From contig NZ_JAFEVL010000025.1 of the NCBI RefSeq assembly GCF_016901135.1, positions 54,527-118,526 on the forward strand: a stretch of 64,000 nucleotides of DNA, in the 5' to 3' direction. Position numbers and translations under genes: made by a program. This DNA comes from Martinezella lusitana (GTDB lineage: Bacteria; Pseudomonadota; Alphaproteobacteria; Rhizobiales; Rhizobiaceae). Shown here piece by piece: positions 18,801-27,432 of this stretch (its first letter is position 1; each line of letters begins with the position of its first letter). The notes beneath the pieces were generated by a model. It ran no database searches and had not been told where the DNA came from. It was given only the letters and a program-made list of their open reading frames with translations.

Positions 18801-21800
18801 CAGGCGCTTTGGGCATTGCAGGTCAGCATGGTCGTGCGGCGCAGCGCGACACCTTCATTGTTCAACACCCCGCCCTTCAGCGTGGCATTGCCGCCGGCTT
18901 CGATCGAGCTGTAGGAATTGTTGAGGTTGGTGGCATCGATATTGACAGTGCCGCCGGCACGGATGACCGCTTCCGGGCTGAGCGCGCTGGTGAACTGGTC
19001 GTCATAGATCGACTGGCTGATATTGGCGGTCGGATCCCATGTGTACGTCGTGCTGGTGTCCGCGATGCCGCCTCTTCTCACCTCATCAACGATGAAATAC
19101 TTCGACGGATTGTTGGGGTCGAGGACTGGAGTGCCGTTGCCGTCCTTCGGCACTCTCGCCAGGATCCAGTCATAGATCGGCCGGACTGCTGTCGGTCCGT
19201 TGGCGGAGGTCCAGGTCCAGGCATGGTAGGAAGTGCCGTCCGCGAGCGTCGCCGTAGACCAAAGCAGGGGCTGGTAGTCCTGCCACAACGGCGGATCGAT
19301 GCCGGGATAAAGCTGGAACATGTTCTGGTCGCTCGTTTCCATATAGGCGAACGGTTGACCTGCCACGGCGGGATTGAGCACGAAGGTGCCGACGACACCG
19401 CCGGAGGATACCAGTACGCCGGTTGTCCATGTCGGCGTGGTTGACCGCCTGTTGGTCAGATTGCTGGTCAGGATCGACATATCCCCGCCGGCCTGGATGA
19501 GACCGGAGATGTTGGTGACGCCGCCGTTGCGCTGTCCCGCTGCGGCTCCCTGGATGGAGAGATCGTTCTGCGCGAAGATGGCACCCCGGTCATTGGTAAG
19601 GACACCGCCGACGAATAGATTTGCGTTATTGCGGGTGAAGACGAGGCCGGAAGAGGTGTTGTTCAGGTCGCCTGTGGTGCGCAAAACGAGATCATTGCCG
19701 GCGGCGAGCTGGCCGGCATTGATGAACGACGGCAAGGTCAGTGTCAGGTCATGCGCCGCGAGCAGCTCGGTATTGGCGTTCGTCGTGAGACCACCGGCGG
19801 CCGAGATGGCGATATCGCCGGAGCCACCGGCATTGGTGACGGTGCTGATTTGCGCGTTGGAGAGATCGGCGCTACCGGAGAGATTGAGGGCCAGGCCGCC
19901 GAAGATGAGAGTGCTGCCCGAGAGGTTGGCCGATGATGCGTTGACGATCAGCGTGCCACCGCCGGCGAGATTGCTGCCTCTGGCGCCGGACAGATCCAGC
20001 GCACCGGTGTTAAGCGTAAAATTGCCGCCGACACGGGTGGTGCTGGTATAGGCGATGCTGCCGGGCGCCGTGAGGGCGGCGTTGCCTAGGCTCTGCAGGC
20101 TGGAATAGCCGATGTTTTGCGTGGCCGTGGCGGAAAGATTGCCGCCTGAGAGCAGAGAATTGGCATTGATGCTGCCGTTCGAGGCCGACAATGTCATCGT
20201 GCCCGCACGCCGCAGCATCAGGCCGCCGGTCGATGAAGCCTTGGTGGCGGCGAAATCTACGCCGGATACCAGCGTATCGATATTGATCGACCGGGCGTTG
20301 AGGTTGACGTTGCCGGTACCGAGCGATTGACCCTTGAGCGTAATGGCGTTGCCGGCGCTGATGGCCAGGTCGCCATGGGCGACGGCATTGGCACTGACAT
20401 TGTTTGCTGCGTTGGCGGTGATGGTCCCCGCAGCGAGCAGGCTGTTAAACGCGATATCGCCGGCCGTGGCGCTGAGCGAGAGGTTGCCAGTCTGGCCAAG
20501 GATGACATTACCGGTCCCCGATTGGTCCGTCGCCGCAAAATCGACCCCCGCCGCGATGACATTGCCGCTGATAGCAGAGCCGGTGATCGAGACACCGCTT
20601 GCACCAAGGAGCTGGCCGTTGATCTTGACCGCGCCAGGACTGGTAGACGAACCGATCGAGACTGCGCCGTGGCTTGTGATGTTGCTCGCAGTGAACGCAC
20701 TTGCCGCTGCATTGAGATTACCGGCAACAATCAGCGTACCGGAGGTGGCGCTTCCTGCATTGATGTCGAGATCGCCGCTTGCTTTGAGCGCGATGGCGCC
20801 GTTTGACGATTGAGCGGTGGCGGCGAAGTCCACACCGCTGATGGCCTGGCCAAGCTGGACGGTCGGGCCGGAGAGCGAGACGTCGCTGCCGCCGAGGAGC
20901 AGGCCCGTGACATTGACGCTGCTCGTGCCGGCAAGGGTGATGTCGCCATGCGCTGTAACGGCGTTGGCTGTTATGGTCGCGGCTTGCGCATCGATCGAGC
21001 CTGCCACCAGCATGGTCTGCGCGGATAGCTTCGTGGACGCTGCAAGCGTCATGTCGCCGGTCCGCCCCAGCACGATGCTGCCACCGGCGGCATTGGTGGC
21101 GGCAAAGTCGATGCCGGAGATCAGCGTTGGTGCGCTGATGCTACCGCCGTTAATGGTGAGGTTGCTCGCGGAGAGGATCTGATTGGAGACAGCGACGTCT
21201 CCGGTGATGCCGACCTTTCCATGGCTCGTGATGCTGTCGGCGGTGAGATCCGCCGCCTTTGCCGTGAGATCACCGGCAGAAAGGATCGTTCCTCCGGCGA
21301 TATTGCCGGAGGCGGTCAGATTCGTGCTGCCGGACGAACCCAGCACGATATTGCCGCCAGCAGCGTTGGTAGCGGCAAAGTCGATGCCGGAGATCAGAAT
21401 GGGCGCGGTGATGTTGCCGCTACTGATGGTGAGATTGTCGCCCGCAAGGATCTGATTGTTCACATCGACATTACCAACAATACCGACTTTGCCGTGACTG
21501 GTGATGCTATCGGCCGTGAGATTGGCCGCCTTCGCCGTGACATCGCCGGCCGACAGGATCGTGCCGGCAGCGATGTTACCGGAGACGGTGAGGTCCGTGG
21601 CGCCGGAATTGGCAAGCTTGATATTGCCGCCGTTCGCCTCGGTCGCGTCAAAATCGACGCCGGAAACGAGGAGGCCGGCGTTGAGGCTGTTTGCGTTGAT
21701 CGCGAGATCGCCGGCCGATAGCACCTGGCCGCTGATGTCAACGCGACCGCTTGCGCCAGTGCCGCTGGCCTTGAGGTCAGTGTCGCCATGGGCGGTCAAG

Positions 21801-24800
21801 CTGGCCGCCTTGAGATTGGCGCCCTCGGCACTGAGATCGCCGGCCGACAGCAGCGTGCCGACGGTGATATCGCCCGTGGAGATCAGCGAAACGTCACCGC
21901 TTGTTGTCTGGACGATGTTGCCATTGGCGGCCGCTGTTCTGGCAAAGTCGACACCGGAGACGATGGTGCCGGCCGTCATGCTCTGGCCCGAAATGGCAAC
22001 ATCGTTGCCACCGAGAATCTGGCCGCTGACATCAACGCCGCCGGCAGCCGTGCTGGAAAGGGTGATGTCCTTGTGACCGGTAATCGCATCTGCGGTGATC
22101 GACGTCCCGCTAACATCGATGGCGCCGGCTGCCTGCAGTTTTGAAGCCGCCGCACCGCCGCTGACCGAGACTGTCAAATCGCCAGCCCGGCCAAGAACGA
22201 TATTGCCGCTAGACGAATTGGTGGCGTCGAAGTCGATGCCAGAGACGACCGTCTGCGCAGACAGGCTTTGACCGGTGATCAGCACATTGCCGGCGCCGAG
22301 AATTTGACCGGCAACGGTGGTCGCGCCATCGAGCGTGATGGCGCCGTGCGCCGTGACGGCATCGGCGGTCATAGTCGTGCCCCTGGCCGAAAGCGTGCCG
22401 GCCGACAGCAGCGTACCGGTGTCGACTGAACCGGTCGAAGCGAGCGTCAGATTCCCGCTTGTCGACTGGACGATGTTTCCGTTGGCCGCCGCGGTTGCCG
22501 CGAAATCGACACCGGAGACGATGGTCCCAGCCTTGATACTTGGCCCGGAGATGTTGACATCGCCTCCACCCAGGATCTGGCGATTAACGGTCGTGGCACC
22601 GGAAAGGGTGATATCCTCATGGCCGGTGATCGCGTCGGCGGTGATGGACGCGCCGCTGACGTCGATAATGCCGGCTGCCTGCAGGGTCGGCGCCGAAACG
22701 GCGCCGTTCACTGACACGGTCAGATCACCGGCCTGGCCGAGAACGATATTGCCGCCCGAGGTATTGGTGGCGTCGAAGTCAATGCCGGAGACGACGGTTT
22801 GCGCAGACAGGCTCTGGCCCGTAATCAGCACATTGCCGGCGCCAAGAATCTGGCCACTGATGCCGATCGCGCCATCGAGCGTGATATCACCATGTGCCGT
22901 GGCGCTGTCGGCGCTGACGGTCGAACCCGCAGCACTAAGATCGCCAGCCGAGAGCAGCGTGCCAGCATCGATATTGCCCGAAGAGGTCAACGAAACATCG
23001 CCGCCAGCCGTCTGAACGATGCTGCCATTGGCGGCGGCGGTGCCGACGAAATCGACGCCGGAGACGACGGTCCCAGCCTTGATGCTCGCGCCGGAGATGC
23101 CGATGTTACCGCCACCAAGCACTTGACGAGTAACATCCACGCCGGCGGCAGCCGTGCCGGAAAGAGTAACGTCCTTATGGCCGGTGATCGCATCGGCGGC
23201 GACCGACGCGCCACTGATATCAATGACGCCGGCTGCCTGTATGGTCGGCGCCGCGACCGCACCGTTGACCGACACAGTCAAATCACCGGCCTGGCCGAGA
23301 ACAATATTACCACCGGAAGCATTGGTAGCGTCAAAATCGATGCCGGCGACGAGGGTCTGGGCTGAAAGGCTCTGACCGGTGATCAGCACATTGCCGGCGC
23401 CGAGGATCTGACCGCTAACAGTGGTTGCGCCATTGAGCGTTACAGCGCCGTGGGCCGTAACGTTGCCGGCGGTGATGGTTGCACCATTGGCGTTGAGTTG
23501 ACCAGCCGACAGAAGCGTACCGGCCGTCAGGCTACCCGCCGAGATCAGCGAGAGATTGCCGCTTGTCGTCAGGACAATGTTGCCGTTGGCCGCGGCTGTT
23601 CGGGCAAAGTCGACACCTGAGACGATGGCGCCGGCCTTGATGCTGGAGCCGGAGATGCTGACGTCATTTGCACCGAGAATCTGACCGTCAACTTCAGTGG
23701 TCCCGGAAAGAGCAATATTCTTGTGGCCGGAAATGGTGCCGGCAGAGATATTCCCGGCCTTTACATCGATGGAACCAGCTGCCTGGATGGTCGGCGCAGC
23801 GAGGGCGCCGTTGACCGATACCGTCAGGTCACCGGCCTGGCCAAGAACGATATTGCCCCCTGCCCCATTCGTCGCATCGAAATCGAGGCCGGCGACGACC
23901 GTCTTGGCCGACAGGCTCTGGCCGGTGATCAGGACATTGCCGGCGCCAAGGATCTGGCCGCTTACATCCACGCGACCGCTCGCGGTCGTCGTGCTGGAGG
24001 CGCCCTTAAGCGTCAGATCACCATGCGACGAGACATTGCCGGCGGTGACGGTCGCACCCCTGGCATCAAGGTTGCCTGCAGACAACAGCGTGCCGGCGCT
24101 GAGCAAGCCCGACGCCGCAAGTGTCAGATTGCCGGTTCCCGTTATCGTCGGGCCAAGGGTAATGCGCCCGCCAGCCGCATCGGTGGCGGCGATATCGACA
24201 CCCGAGACGATGGCGTCGGCCGCGATACTCGGGCCGGAGACGCTGACATTGCCGGCACCGAGGATCTGACCCGTAACGGTCGTGGCGCCGGAAAGCGTGA
24301 TGTTCTTATGGCCGGTGATGGTATCGGCGGTGATGGTCTGGCCGATGGCATTGATCGCGCCGGCCGCAAGCACGGTTCCGGCTCGTATGCCACCGGCGCC
24401 ATCATTGACAGTGAGATCGCCGCTCTGCGTCAGTACGATATTGCCGCCAGCCGACTTGGTCGCTGCAAAGTCGACACCGGAAGCCAGAAGATCGGCATTC
24501 ACGCCATTGGCGTTACCAGCGATGGTGATGTTGCCGGCACTGAGCAATTGGTTGGCGACACTGACGCCGCCAGCGATGCCGACGTTGCCGTGACCTGTCA
24601 GATTGTTTGCCTGTAGCAGTGCTGCCCGAGCATTCAGATCACCAGCCGACAGCAGCGTACCAACAATGATATTGCCGGTCGTAGCGGTCAAATCGAGCGT
24701 GCCGGATGGACCGACAGCGAGAGTGCCGCCAGCCGCATTGGTGGCGGCAAAGTCGACGCCGGAGGCGATGGCGCTTGCCTGAATGGCAGCCCCGGAGATC

Positions 24801-26560
24801 AGGATATTGCCAGCGCCGAGGATCTGGCCGCTCGCGTTGGTCGATGCGCTGATGGTGATCGCCCCATGCGACGTGATGTTGCTGGCCGTCAACGAGGTTG
24901 CGGTCGCCGTGAAATTGCCGGCAGACTGGATGTTCCCGGCCGTCATGTTGCCGGTGGCACTTGCGCTCAGGCTTCCAGCCGATAGCAGATTGCCGGTGGT
25001 AATATTACCCCCGGTTGCCGTCAGACTGAGATTCCCGGCGGAGCCGAGCATGACATTGCCATTGGGATCGGCGCTGGTAGCGGCGATATTGATGCCTGAA
25101 ACAACCATGCCGGTGGAGATCGATCGGCCAGTAGCGCTGACATTGCCTTGCGCCAATACATTACCGGCAATCGCGACATCCAGCCCTGCGGTCAGTCCGA
25201 TATTGCTATTGCTCAGCAGCGAGCCGGCCGCGATAGAGCCGGCCGTGGCATTGACCGTCAGCGCCCCATTGCTATTGGCGGCACCTGCAATGCGGATATC
25301 GCCCGCCGAGGTCGAAAGCGTCGCCGCACCATTACCGGCGGTCACGCTACCGGCGGCAATCCCGCCGCCGGAGTTCATCTGCACACTCGTACCGCTATTT
25401 ACCTCCCCGGAGACGCTGAGCAACCCACTACCGCTTGCAAGCACGATATCGCTGTCGGCCGCGACTGACTGCAGGGTGATACCCTGATCGGCCTGGACGG
25501 CGACTTGTCTCTTCGAACTGACCTTGGCGGCTGTCACCTTCTGCTTCGAGGTGATGGTCACACCCTGGCTGCCCGAGGCATTACCGATCGAGATCTTGCC
25601 GTCTGCCGACAGCGACAGTTCACCGGCATTGGCGGCCATGTCGCCGCTCATCTTGACGCCGGCGCCCTTCTCGGTGACGACGATCTTGATGCGGTCGGCC
25701 TGCATGGCGCCGAGTGCCGAGCCGTCGATTGCATATTCCGGCGTACCGGAAGTGGCGGTCAGCGCTGTCGCCTCGCCGGTGGCATAGTCGTATTTGCTGG
25801 CGCCGCCCGTTAGCCGGATGGTTTTGCCATAGACCGGTGCATTGACGTGGATCTGGCGCGAGACGACGTCGAAGAGATCGACAGCGCCGGGAGCAGCTGC
25901 GAAGTTGCCGCCTGCCCCTTCGAAGGTGACATCGCCGCCATTGACGGTGAACCCGGTCAGGCTGCCATCGGCGCCGATATTGGGAACGCCAGTCGTCAGC
26001 GTCGCATGCGGCGTATTGATGAAGCCACAACCGTTACAGGTAATTCCGCTTGGATTCGCTATGATGACATCGGCGCGACCACCAAAGACTTCGGTGGGAC
26101 CGTTGAGTGCCGAGCGATTGGAACTGGTTACTTCGTTGAGGATAACCGAGGCTGGGCTGGAACTGTTAAAGTTCGGATTGCCAGGCGTAACGCCGCCGAG
26201 ATTGGAGGTGCCGACTTCGCCTTTGAAGTTGTTGAGGATCAGGCCCTGCGTGCCGACATTAAAATTATCATATTTGTTGTGAGACAGGCCCGACGAATTC
26301 GGCGTGACGATGTCGATCAGCGGCACGCCATTCGGCGCAGCGCCGACACCCGGCTGATTGGCGGCGGGCGCTGTAGTGCTCGCGGAGACGGACTGGGCGT
26401 TGGCAATCACCGGCTGCAATACCAGGAGGCTGCTCAGCGTCAGGGCAAGCACCTTGTGAGCAAGGCGCGCTAGCCGATGAACAAAGTCGCCTGCGGGCGA
26501 CTGCAAGGCGATCCGCTCTTTGAACGATCTGCCAGACCACTGCCCTAGATGTTTGCCCAC
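12851..26560 (-). CDS. cdiA: Giant CdiA/FhaB-like exoprotein with C-terminal barnase toxin
   Basis: A 4569-residue two-partner-secretion exoprotein with a GTG start. Order: long signal peptide (1-55, ending VIANAQ), TPS secretion domain (about 70-300, with a NPNG-type motif NPSGITCNGCGFINT at 169-183), haemagglutinin repeats of about 95 residues (400-2200), non-repeat inserts near 2370-2510 and 2817-2957, a Gly-rich short repeat (2693-2763), Fil_haemagg_2-type repeats (about 3000-3900), an Ala/Gly-rich pretoxin region near 4150 and a barnase-like RNase at 4461-4569. Barnase catalytic residues are present: Lys4480, Glu4525, Arg4536, Arg4543 and His4558. The classic VENN motif is absent; a YNYL stretch near 4155 may stand in for it. 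Predicted role: contact-dependent delivery of an RNase into neighbouring cells. Confidence 0.9.
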   Translation of the reverse strand: MGKHLGQWSGRSFKERIALQSPAGDFVHRLARLAHKVLALTLSSLLVLQPVIANAQSVSASTTAPAANQPGVGAAPNGVPLIDIVTPNSSGLSHNKYDNFNVGTQGLILNNFKGEVGTSNLGGVTPGNPNFNSSSPASVILNEVTSSNRSALNGPTEVFGGRADVIIANPSGITCNGCGFINTPHATLTTGVPNIGADGSLTGFTVNGGDVTFEGAGGNFAAAPGAVDLFDVVSRQIHVNAPVYGKTIRLTGGASKYDYATGEATALTATSGTPEYAIDGSALGAMQADRIKIVVTEKGAGVKMSGDMAANAGELSLSADGKISIGNASGSQGVTITSKQKVTAAKVSSKRQVAVQADQGITLQSVAADSDIVLASGSGLLSVSGEVNSGTSVQMNSGGGIAAGSVTAGNGAATLSTSAGDIRIAGAANSNGALTVNATAGSIAAGSLLSNSNIGLTAGLDVAIAGNVLAQGNVSATGRSISTGMVVSGINIAATSADPNGNVMLGSAGNLSLTATGGNITTGNLLSAGSLSASATGNMTAGNIQSAGNFTATATSLTASNITSHGAITISASTNASGQILGAGNILISGAAIQASAIASGVDFAATNAAGGTLAVGPSGTLDLTATTGNIIVGTLLSAGDLNARAALLQANNLTGHGNVGIAGGVSVANQLLSAGNITIAGNANGVNADLLASGVDFAATKSAGGNIVLTQSGDLTVNDGAGGIRAGTVLAAGAINAIGQTITADTITGHKNITLSGATTVTGQILGAGNVSVSGPSIAADAIVSGVDIAATDAAGGRITLGPTITGTGNLTLAASGLLSAGTLLSAGNLDARGATVTAGNVSSHGDLTLKGASSTTTASGRVDVSGQILGAGNVLITGQSLSAKTVVAGLDFDATNGAGGNIVLGQAGDLTVSVNGALAAPTIQAAGSIDVKAGNISAGTISGHKNIALSGTTEVDGQILGANDVSISGSSIKAGAIVSGVDFARTAAANGNIVLTTSGNLSLISAGSLTAGTLLSAGQLNANGATITAGNVTAHGAVTLNGATTVSGQILGAGNVLITGQSLSAQTLVAGIDFDATNASGGNIVLGQAGDLTVSVNGAVAAPTIQAAGVIDISGASVAADAITGHKDVTLSGTAAAGVDVTRQVLGGGNIGISGASIKAGTVVSGVDFVGTAAANGSIVQTAGGDVSLTSSGNIDAGTLLSAGDLSAAGSTVSADSATAHGDITLDGAIGISGQILGAGNVLITGQSLSAQTVVSGIDFDATNTSGGNIVLGQAGDLTVSVNGAVSAPTLQAAGIIDVSGASITADAITGHEDITLSGATTVNRQILGGGDVNISGPSIKAGTIVSGVDFAATAAANGNIVQSTSGNLTLASTGSVDTGTLLSAGTLSARGTTMTADAVTAHGAITLDGATTVAGQILGAGNVLITGQSLSAQTVVSGIDFDATNSSSGNIVLGRAGDLTVSVSGGAAASKLQAAGAIDVSGTSITADAITGHKDITLSSTAAGGVDVSGQILGGNDVAISGQSMTAGTIVSGVDFARTAAANGNIVQTTSGDVSLISTGDITVGTLLSAGDLSAEGANLKAASLTAHGDTDLKASGTGASGRVDISGQVLSAGDLAINANSLNAGLLVSGVDFDATEANGGNIKLANSGATDLTVSGNIAAGTILSAGDVTAKAANLTADSITSHGKVGIVGNVDVNNQILAGDNLTISSGNITAPILISGIDFAATNAAGGNIVLGSSGSTNLTASGNIAGGTILSAGDLTAKAADLTADSITSHGKVGITGDVAVSNQILSASNLTINGGSISAPTLISGIDFAATNAAGGSIVLGRTGDMTLAASTKLSAQTMLVAGSIDAQAATITANAVTAHGDITLAGTSSVNVTGLLLGGSDVSLSGPTVQLGQAISGVDFAATAQSSNGAIALKASGDLDINAGSATSGTLIVAGNLNAAASAFTASNITSHGAVSIGSSTSPGAVKINGQLLGASGVSITGSAISGNVIAAGVDFAATDQSGTGNVILGQTGNLSLSATAGDIAFNSLLAAGTITANAANNVSANAVAHGDLAISAGNAITLKGQSLGTGNVNLNARSINIDTLVSGVDFAATKASSTGGLMLRRAGTMTLSASNGSINANSLLSGGNLSATATQNIGYSSLQSLGNAALTAPGSIAYTSTTRVGGNFTLNTGALDLSGARGSNLAGGGTLIVNASSANLSGSTLIFGGLALNLSGSADLSNAQISTVTNAGGSGDIAISAAGGLTTNANTELLAAHDLTLTLPSFINAGQLAAGNDLVLRTTGDLNNTSSGLVFTRNNANLFVGGVLTNDRGAIFAQNDLSIQGAAAGQRNGGVTNISGLIQAGGDMSILTSNLTNRRSTTPTWTTGVLVSSGGVVGTFVLNPAVAGQPFAYMETSDQNMFQLYPGIDPPLWQDYQPLLWSTATLADGTSYHAWTWTSANGPTAVRPIYDWILARVPKDGNGTPVLDPNNPSKYFIVDEVRRGGIADTSTTYTWDPTANISQSIYDDQFTSALSPEAVIRAGGTVNIDATNLNNSYSSIEAGGNATLKGGVLNNEGVALRRTTMLTCNAQSACTAYNADGTADPSRDMANGTSIVSSSQVIGGAAGNIKAAGALTLGFGTINNTSASGSVSGGTGVASLSNPGNPLSALGSMTAGGALFDVNATLAGVAANGGANVGSGPSIGGGSPTLGGGPAISGNGLTAAGGASVNGNGLTVAGGTVVGGNGLTADGGASINGGSLAAAGGASVNPNSLIGKLIIAIGNSGNLALVLQVNGAQLASLAKPQSGGVGGTIPGQVLLLETRAAFLDVSKFYGSGYFIDRVGYTPETKVPFLGDAYFDNQLVDTQLRQLVGDGLGSGSFIPGNNATDQMKTLLDNGVAYAQAHGLALGQALTPEQAASLTESIVIYQSQTIDGAQVLVPAVYLSAADRAKINSAGALIAGNTVSVDVGSLNNSGAIAAAGGMTINATDIKANGGTFLAGGNMNLNASNGITLAAQTMNIGGQSVVASSGGITAGGGLKVDAGAGSLTLAGSKIAAGGSAQLSGQTITLATAKVDNGGATTAGGQQNATGTRITAGGNLAITGNTDVNIIGSSAKSGGVLNVTATSGAVNIVSTDVARRTDDGYTKTTGTDQQASQLTAGGNLLVNGNTGVLISGSDLSAKGDVGLTSNGDINITTSQSQSNSTFGKGSSSSTTHTGSDITAGGDIVAKSGADINVIGSSMAADGSVGLQAKDDVTIAQATDAYTLNTNSSTKKSGFFGSTKTNASGHLETTTAAGSSISGKDGVTIISGGDTTVSASSVAAGDATHTSDLNIQTGGNLIATAGKDTETEHDSSKSKGFLRSGTYSYDGYNETTAGSTLSASGDVNLDAGKAAVIAGSKVDADGSINVSGDSVAVIGAQEDHQSDSKRKDSGLFVGSGGGFISLVGKNEKQGQQASTDNVGSSLSAGEDVNLTARKTDLNIMGSTVTADRDINLSVERDVNVTPGAESSSQSEQQKKSGFGLALSVGNGGFSVGIGAQSTKDSTAQQSDTNAVSTLSAGRDLNISAGNNVNLQATSASAERDVNLFAKNDINLLSANDVTNYQEVHEKTFTGVTFAASSKAVAAGESIMNSAERLSDAGGVNAVTNTAIAGLGFYQGYKDLKEAYNQLTSTDPSNKTGLGFSLSLTAGVNHQESQSSSSSSSPVVTDIRAGRSITMEAQNGSITSDGAQISAGYDKYGLPVISNDPLTGDIFLSAENGNINLNAATGSSNTSSENSSYSVGVGLSWDCGTKSGCGAPGVTASASYGDGSAGTTGVTHYNTHVNGTGDVTIVTNDLALKGATVTGNSVTADVKNLTIESLVDTATAKANQLNVSGSVGTNGFSVSGVTQKATGDAVVVSEQSGIHAGSGGLDLTVDKQTSLIGGLITSEATADKNHFETGTLTVADIDTHSTWKADTYGGSIGTSGLSIAPPVKAGENKTGQALSAIGGNIGITITDPAHQLQDIGTIRRDTENTNTSLPSLPDLQNILREQYKTQADLQAAQATMAGLVADIANNLMLNATTQAQKDFWGEGGAGRAVLHAIGGGILGGVNDLSGAIRGALGGATSTLLSPAIAELVDGMLKGTKYEGTEEGKQLADLIGQSLSAAAAGAVGGGEGAAYGAANYKYNYLADEDLFKAVKALKKAEACQSDCAEEWAAVRSFQEKSLQNDITLVAVCKANSASDACQSMVKDLLAYAARLDRAGIDVFPEIDPGQNPVDLNFDAETLSQMTAGKGSVYLDVILARYLADATKTGASIPDAIDGAMAQVNRTNAGQAAMLEMAAMVGVRAICNLGAPACWAAVAAAVNSANHLVGYTETLITGKEAQTLLVSALTMLNVSEKDAQKYQAALDAGLIVANFVTAGSKVVGIRFAVRNGADDSIRAAFEGLQIDADTGKLMKEIIPVTSEGTANAATGARLSLDLQTTQKANEVVESLKTTGQLPSNYVTKTQAEQLGWARGKALNNYLPDGQIGGDIFENTSNVLPSAPGRAWYEADIGVDSTMSRKNSAGTRLVYSSDGLLYVTNDHYDTVTPIGTWK
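18270..18480 (-). repeat. Short Gly/Asn-rich tandem repeat inside cdiA
   Basis: This stretch encodes repeats of about ten residues with the theme GNGLTAAGGASVN. The copies vary at single residues (TVAGGTVVG, TADGGASIN, AAAGGASVN). It separates the haemagglutinin repeat region from the next globular-looking insert and resembles a flexible linker. Confidence 0.7.
21700..24350 (-). repeat. Higher-order repeat of about 550 bases inside cdiA
   Basis: Two alternating protein units of about 90-95 residues (one carrying GQILGAGNVLITGQSLSAQT and GIDFDATN, the other GTIVSGVDFA and GTLLSAG) form a composite unit of about 183 residues. At DNA level a shared anchor recurs near 21720, 22271, 22820, 23375 and 23922, giving spacings of about 547-556 bases. 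The copies are similar enough for recombination and for assembly error. Less regular single units continue on both sides (about 20.2-25.1 kb). Confidence 0.8.
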
Positions 26561-26815
26561 AATACGCTCTCGCCCTTTTGAGGTCGGGCTACGTCCGCGG
26601 CTCTCGCCGGAACATGTAGCCTACATCTCACCTCGCCCAGGCCGCGTCATGCGGCTCATATTATTGAATTTTCTTGATCGACTTGTCGGCCAACGTCAAT
26701 CTCTACACGGATACGGAGAGAAAACTTGGGGATGTTCGCGTTGGTTTGGTAAAGGCCGCGTGAATTTTACACCAATTGCTATCGGCAATGCGGAGAGACA
26801 CGCATCACGGATGAT

Positions 26816-27415
26816 TCATCGCGGGTACTTTCGCGGCGTCAGCCACGTCTTCACCTGCTTCATGAACGTTTCGGCCAATTGGGTTGCCACTGCGGTTTGA
26901 TTAGGCGTGACAGCCGCATTGATGACCATCGCAGGAATGAGAGCTAGTCCATCACCGCGGACTGTCATATCGTTGGCCCGTATCTCCTGAGCCTGCGCGA
27001 TCAATTTTCCGGTGCGCATGTCCTCCAGGCGGACGGTTCCATCGATAAAACTATTGTTACCTGCGATAATCCTGCCGGGAGCCGACGTCACGTCCAGGTC
27101 ATGAAGGGTAACAATCAACCTCGCGGGAATTTTACCCCCTGGATAGCCCTTGAGGTCCTGTGCAAGTCTTTGCTGCAGGACGCGCGACACAAGTGCGACC
27201 TGGGATTCACGCGTGTCACCGTTCAATAGAGGTGATCCCATCCTCAGATCGGGCGCCGCTTCTATGCGGACATCGGCTATACTGGCTGTAGCAAGCGCTG
27301 CGGTGAGGCGTGGATCTTGCGTCGTGCATCCGGCTCCGACAGCGGAACCTATAAGAGTAGCAACAAGCAGAGCCCTGATCGCGCCGCGATGCAACTTTTT
27401 ATTACTGTTTTTCAT
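26816..27415 (-). CDS. Small lipoprotein in the TPS operon
   Basis: A 199-residue predicted lipoprotein, taken from the ATG at 27415 because an AAGG ribosome-binding site lies 8-9 bases upstream. A second in-frame ATG at 27439 would overlap the tpsB stop. The N-terminus is a lipoprotein signal: basic MKNSNKKLHRG, hydrophobic ALLVATLIGS, then VGAGC with the acylated Cys at residue 30. The mature part has an alpha/beta look (ARLIVTLHDLDVTS then GTVRLEDMRTGKLIAQ), reminiscent of envelope lipoproteins of unknown function. Lying between the transporter and the exoprotein gene, it may help secretion or anchoring. I do not recognise the family. Confidence 0.7.
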   Translation of the reverse strand: MKNSNKKLHRGAIRALLVATLIGSAVGAGCTTQDPRLTAALATASIADVRIEAAPDLRMGSPLLNGDTRESQVALVSRVLQQRLAQDLKGYPGGKIPARLIVTLHDLDVTSAPGRIIAGNNSFIDGTVRLEDMRTGKLIAQAQEIRANDMTVRGDGLALIPAMVINAAVTPNQTAVATQLAETFMKQVKTWLTPRKYPR

Positions 27416-27432
27416 CTTGATCACCTTCTGAT

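Noticed and set aside
20200..25100. Repeats that might suggest a CRISPR array
   Set aside because: Units are 280-560 bases, stay in frame, and encode haemagglutinin-type strands. There are no short identical repeats with unique spacers.
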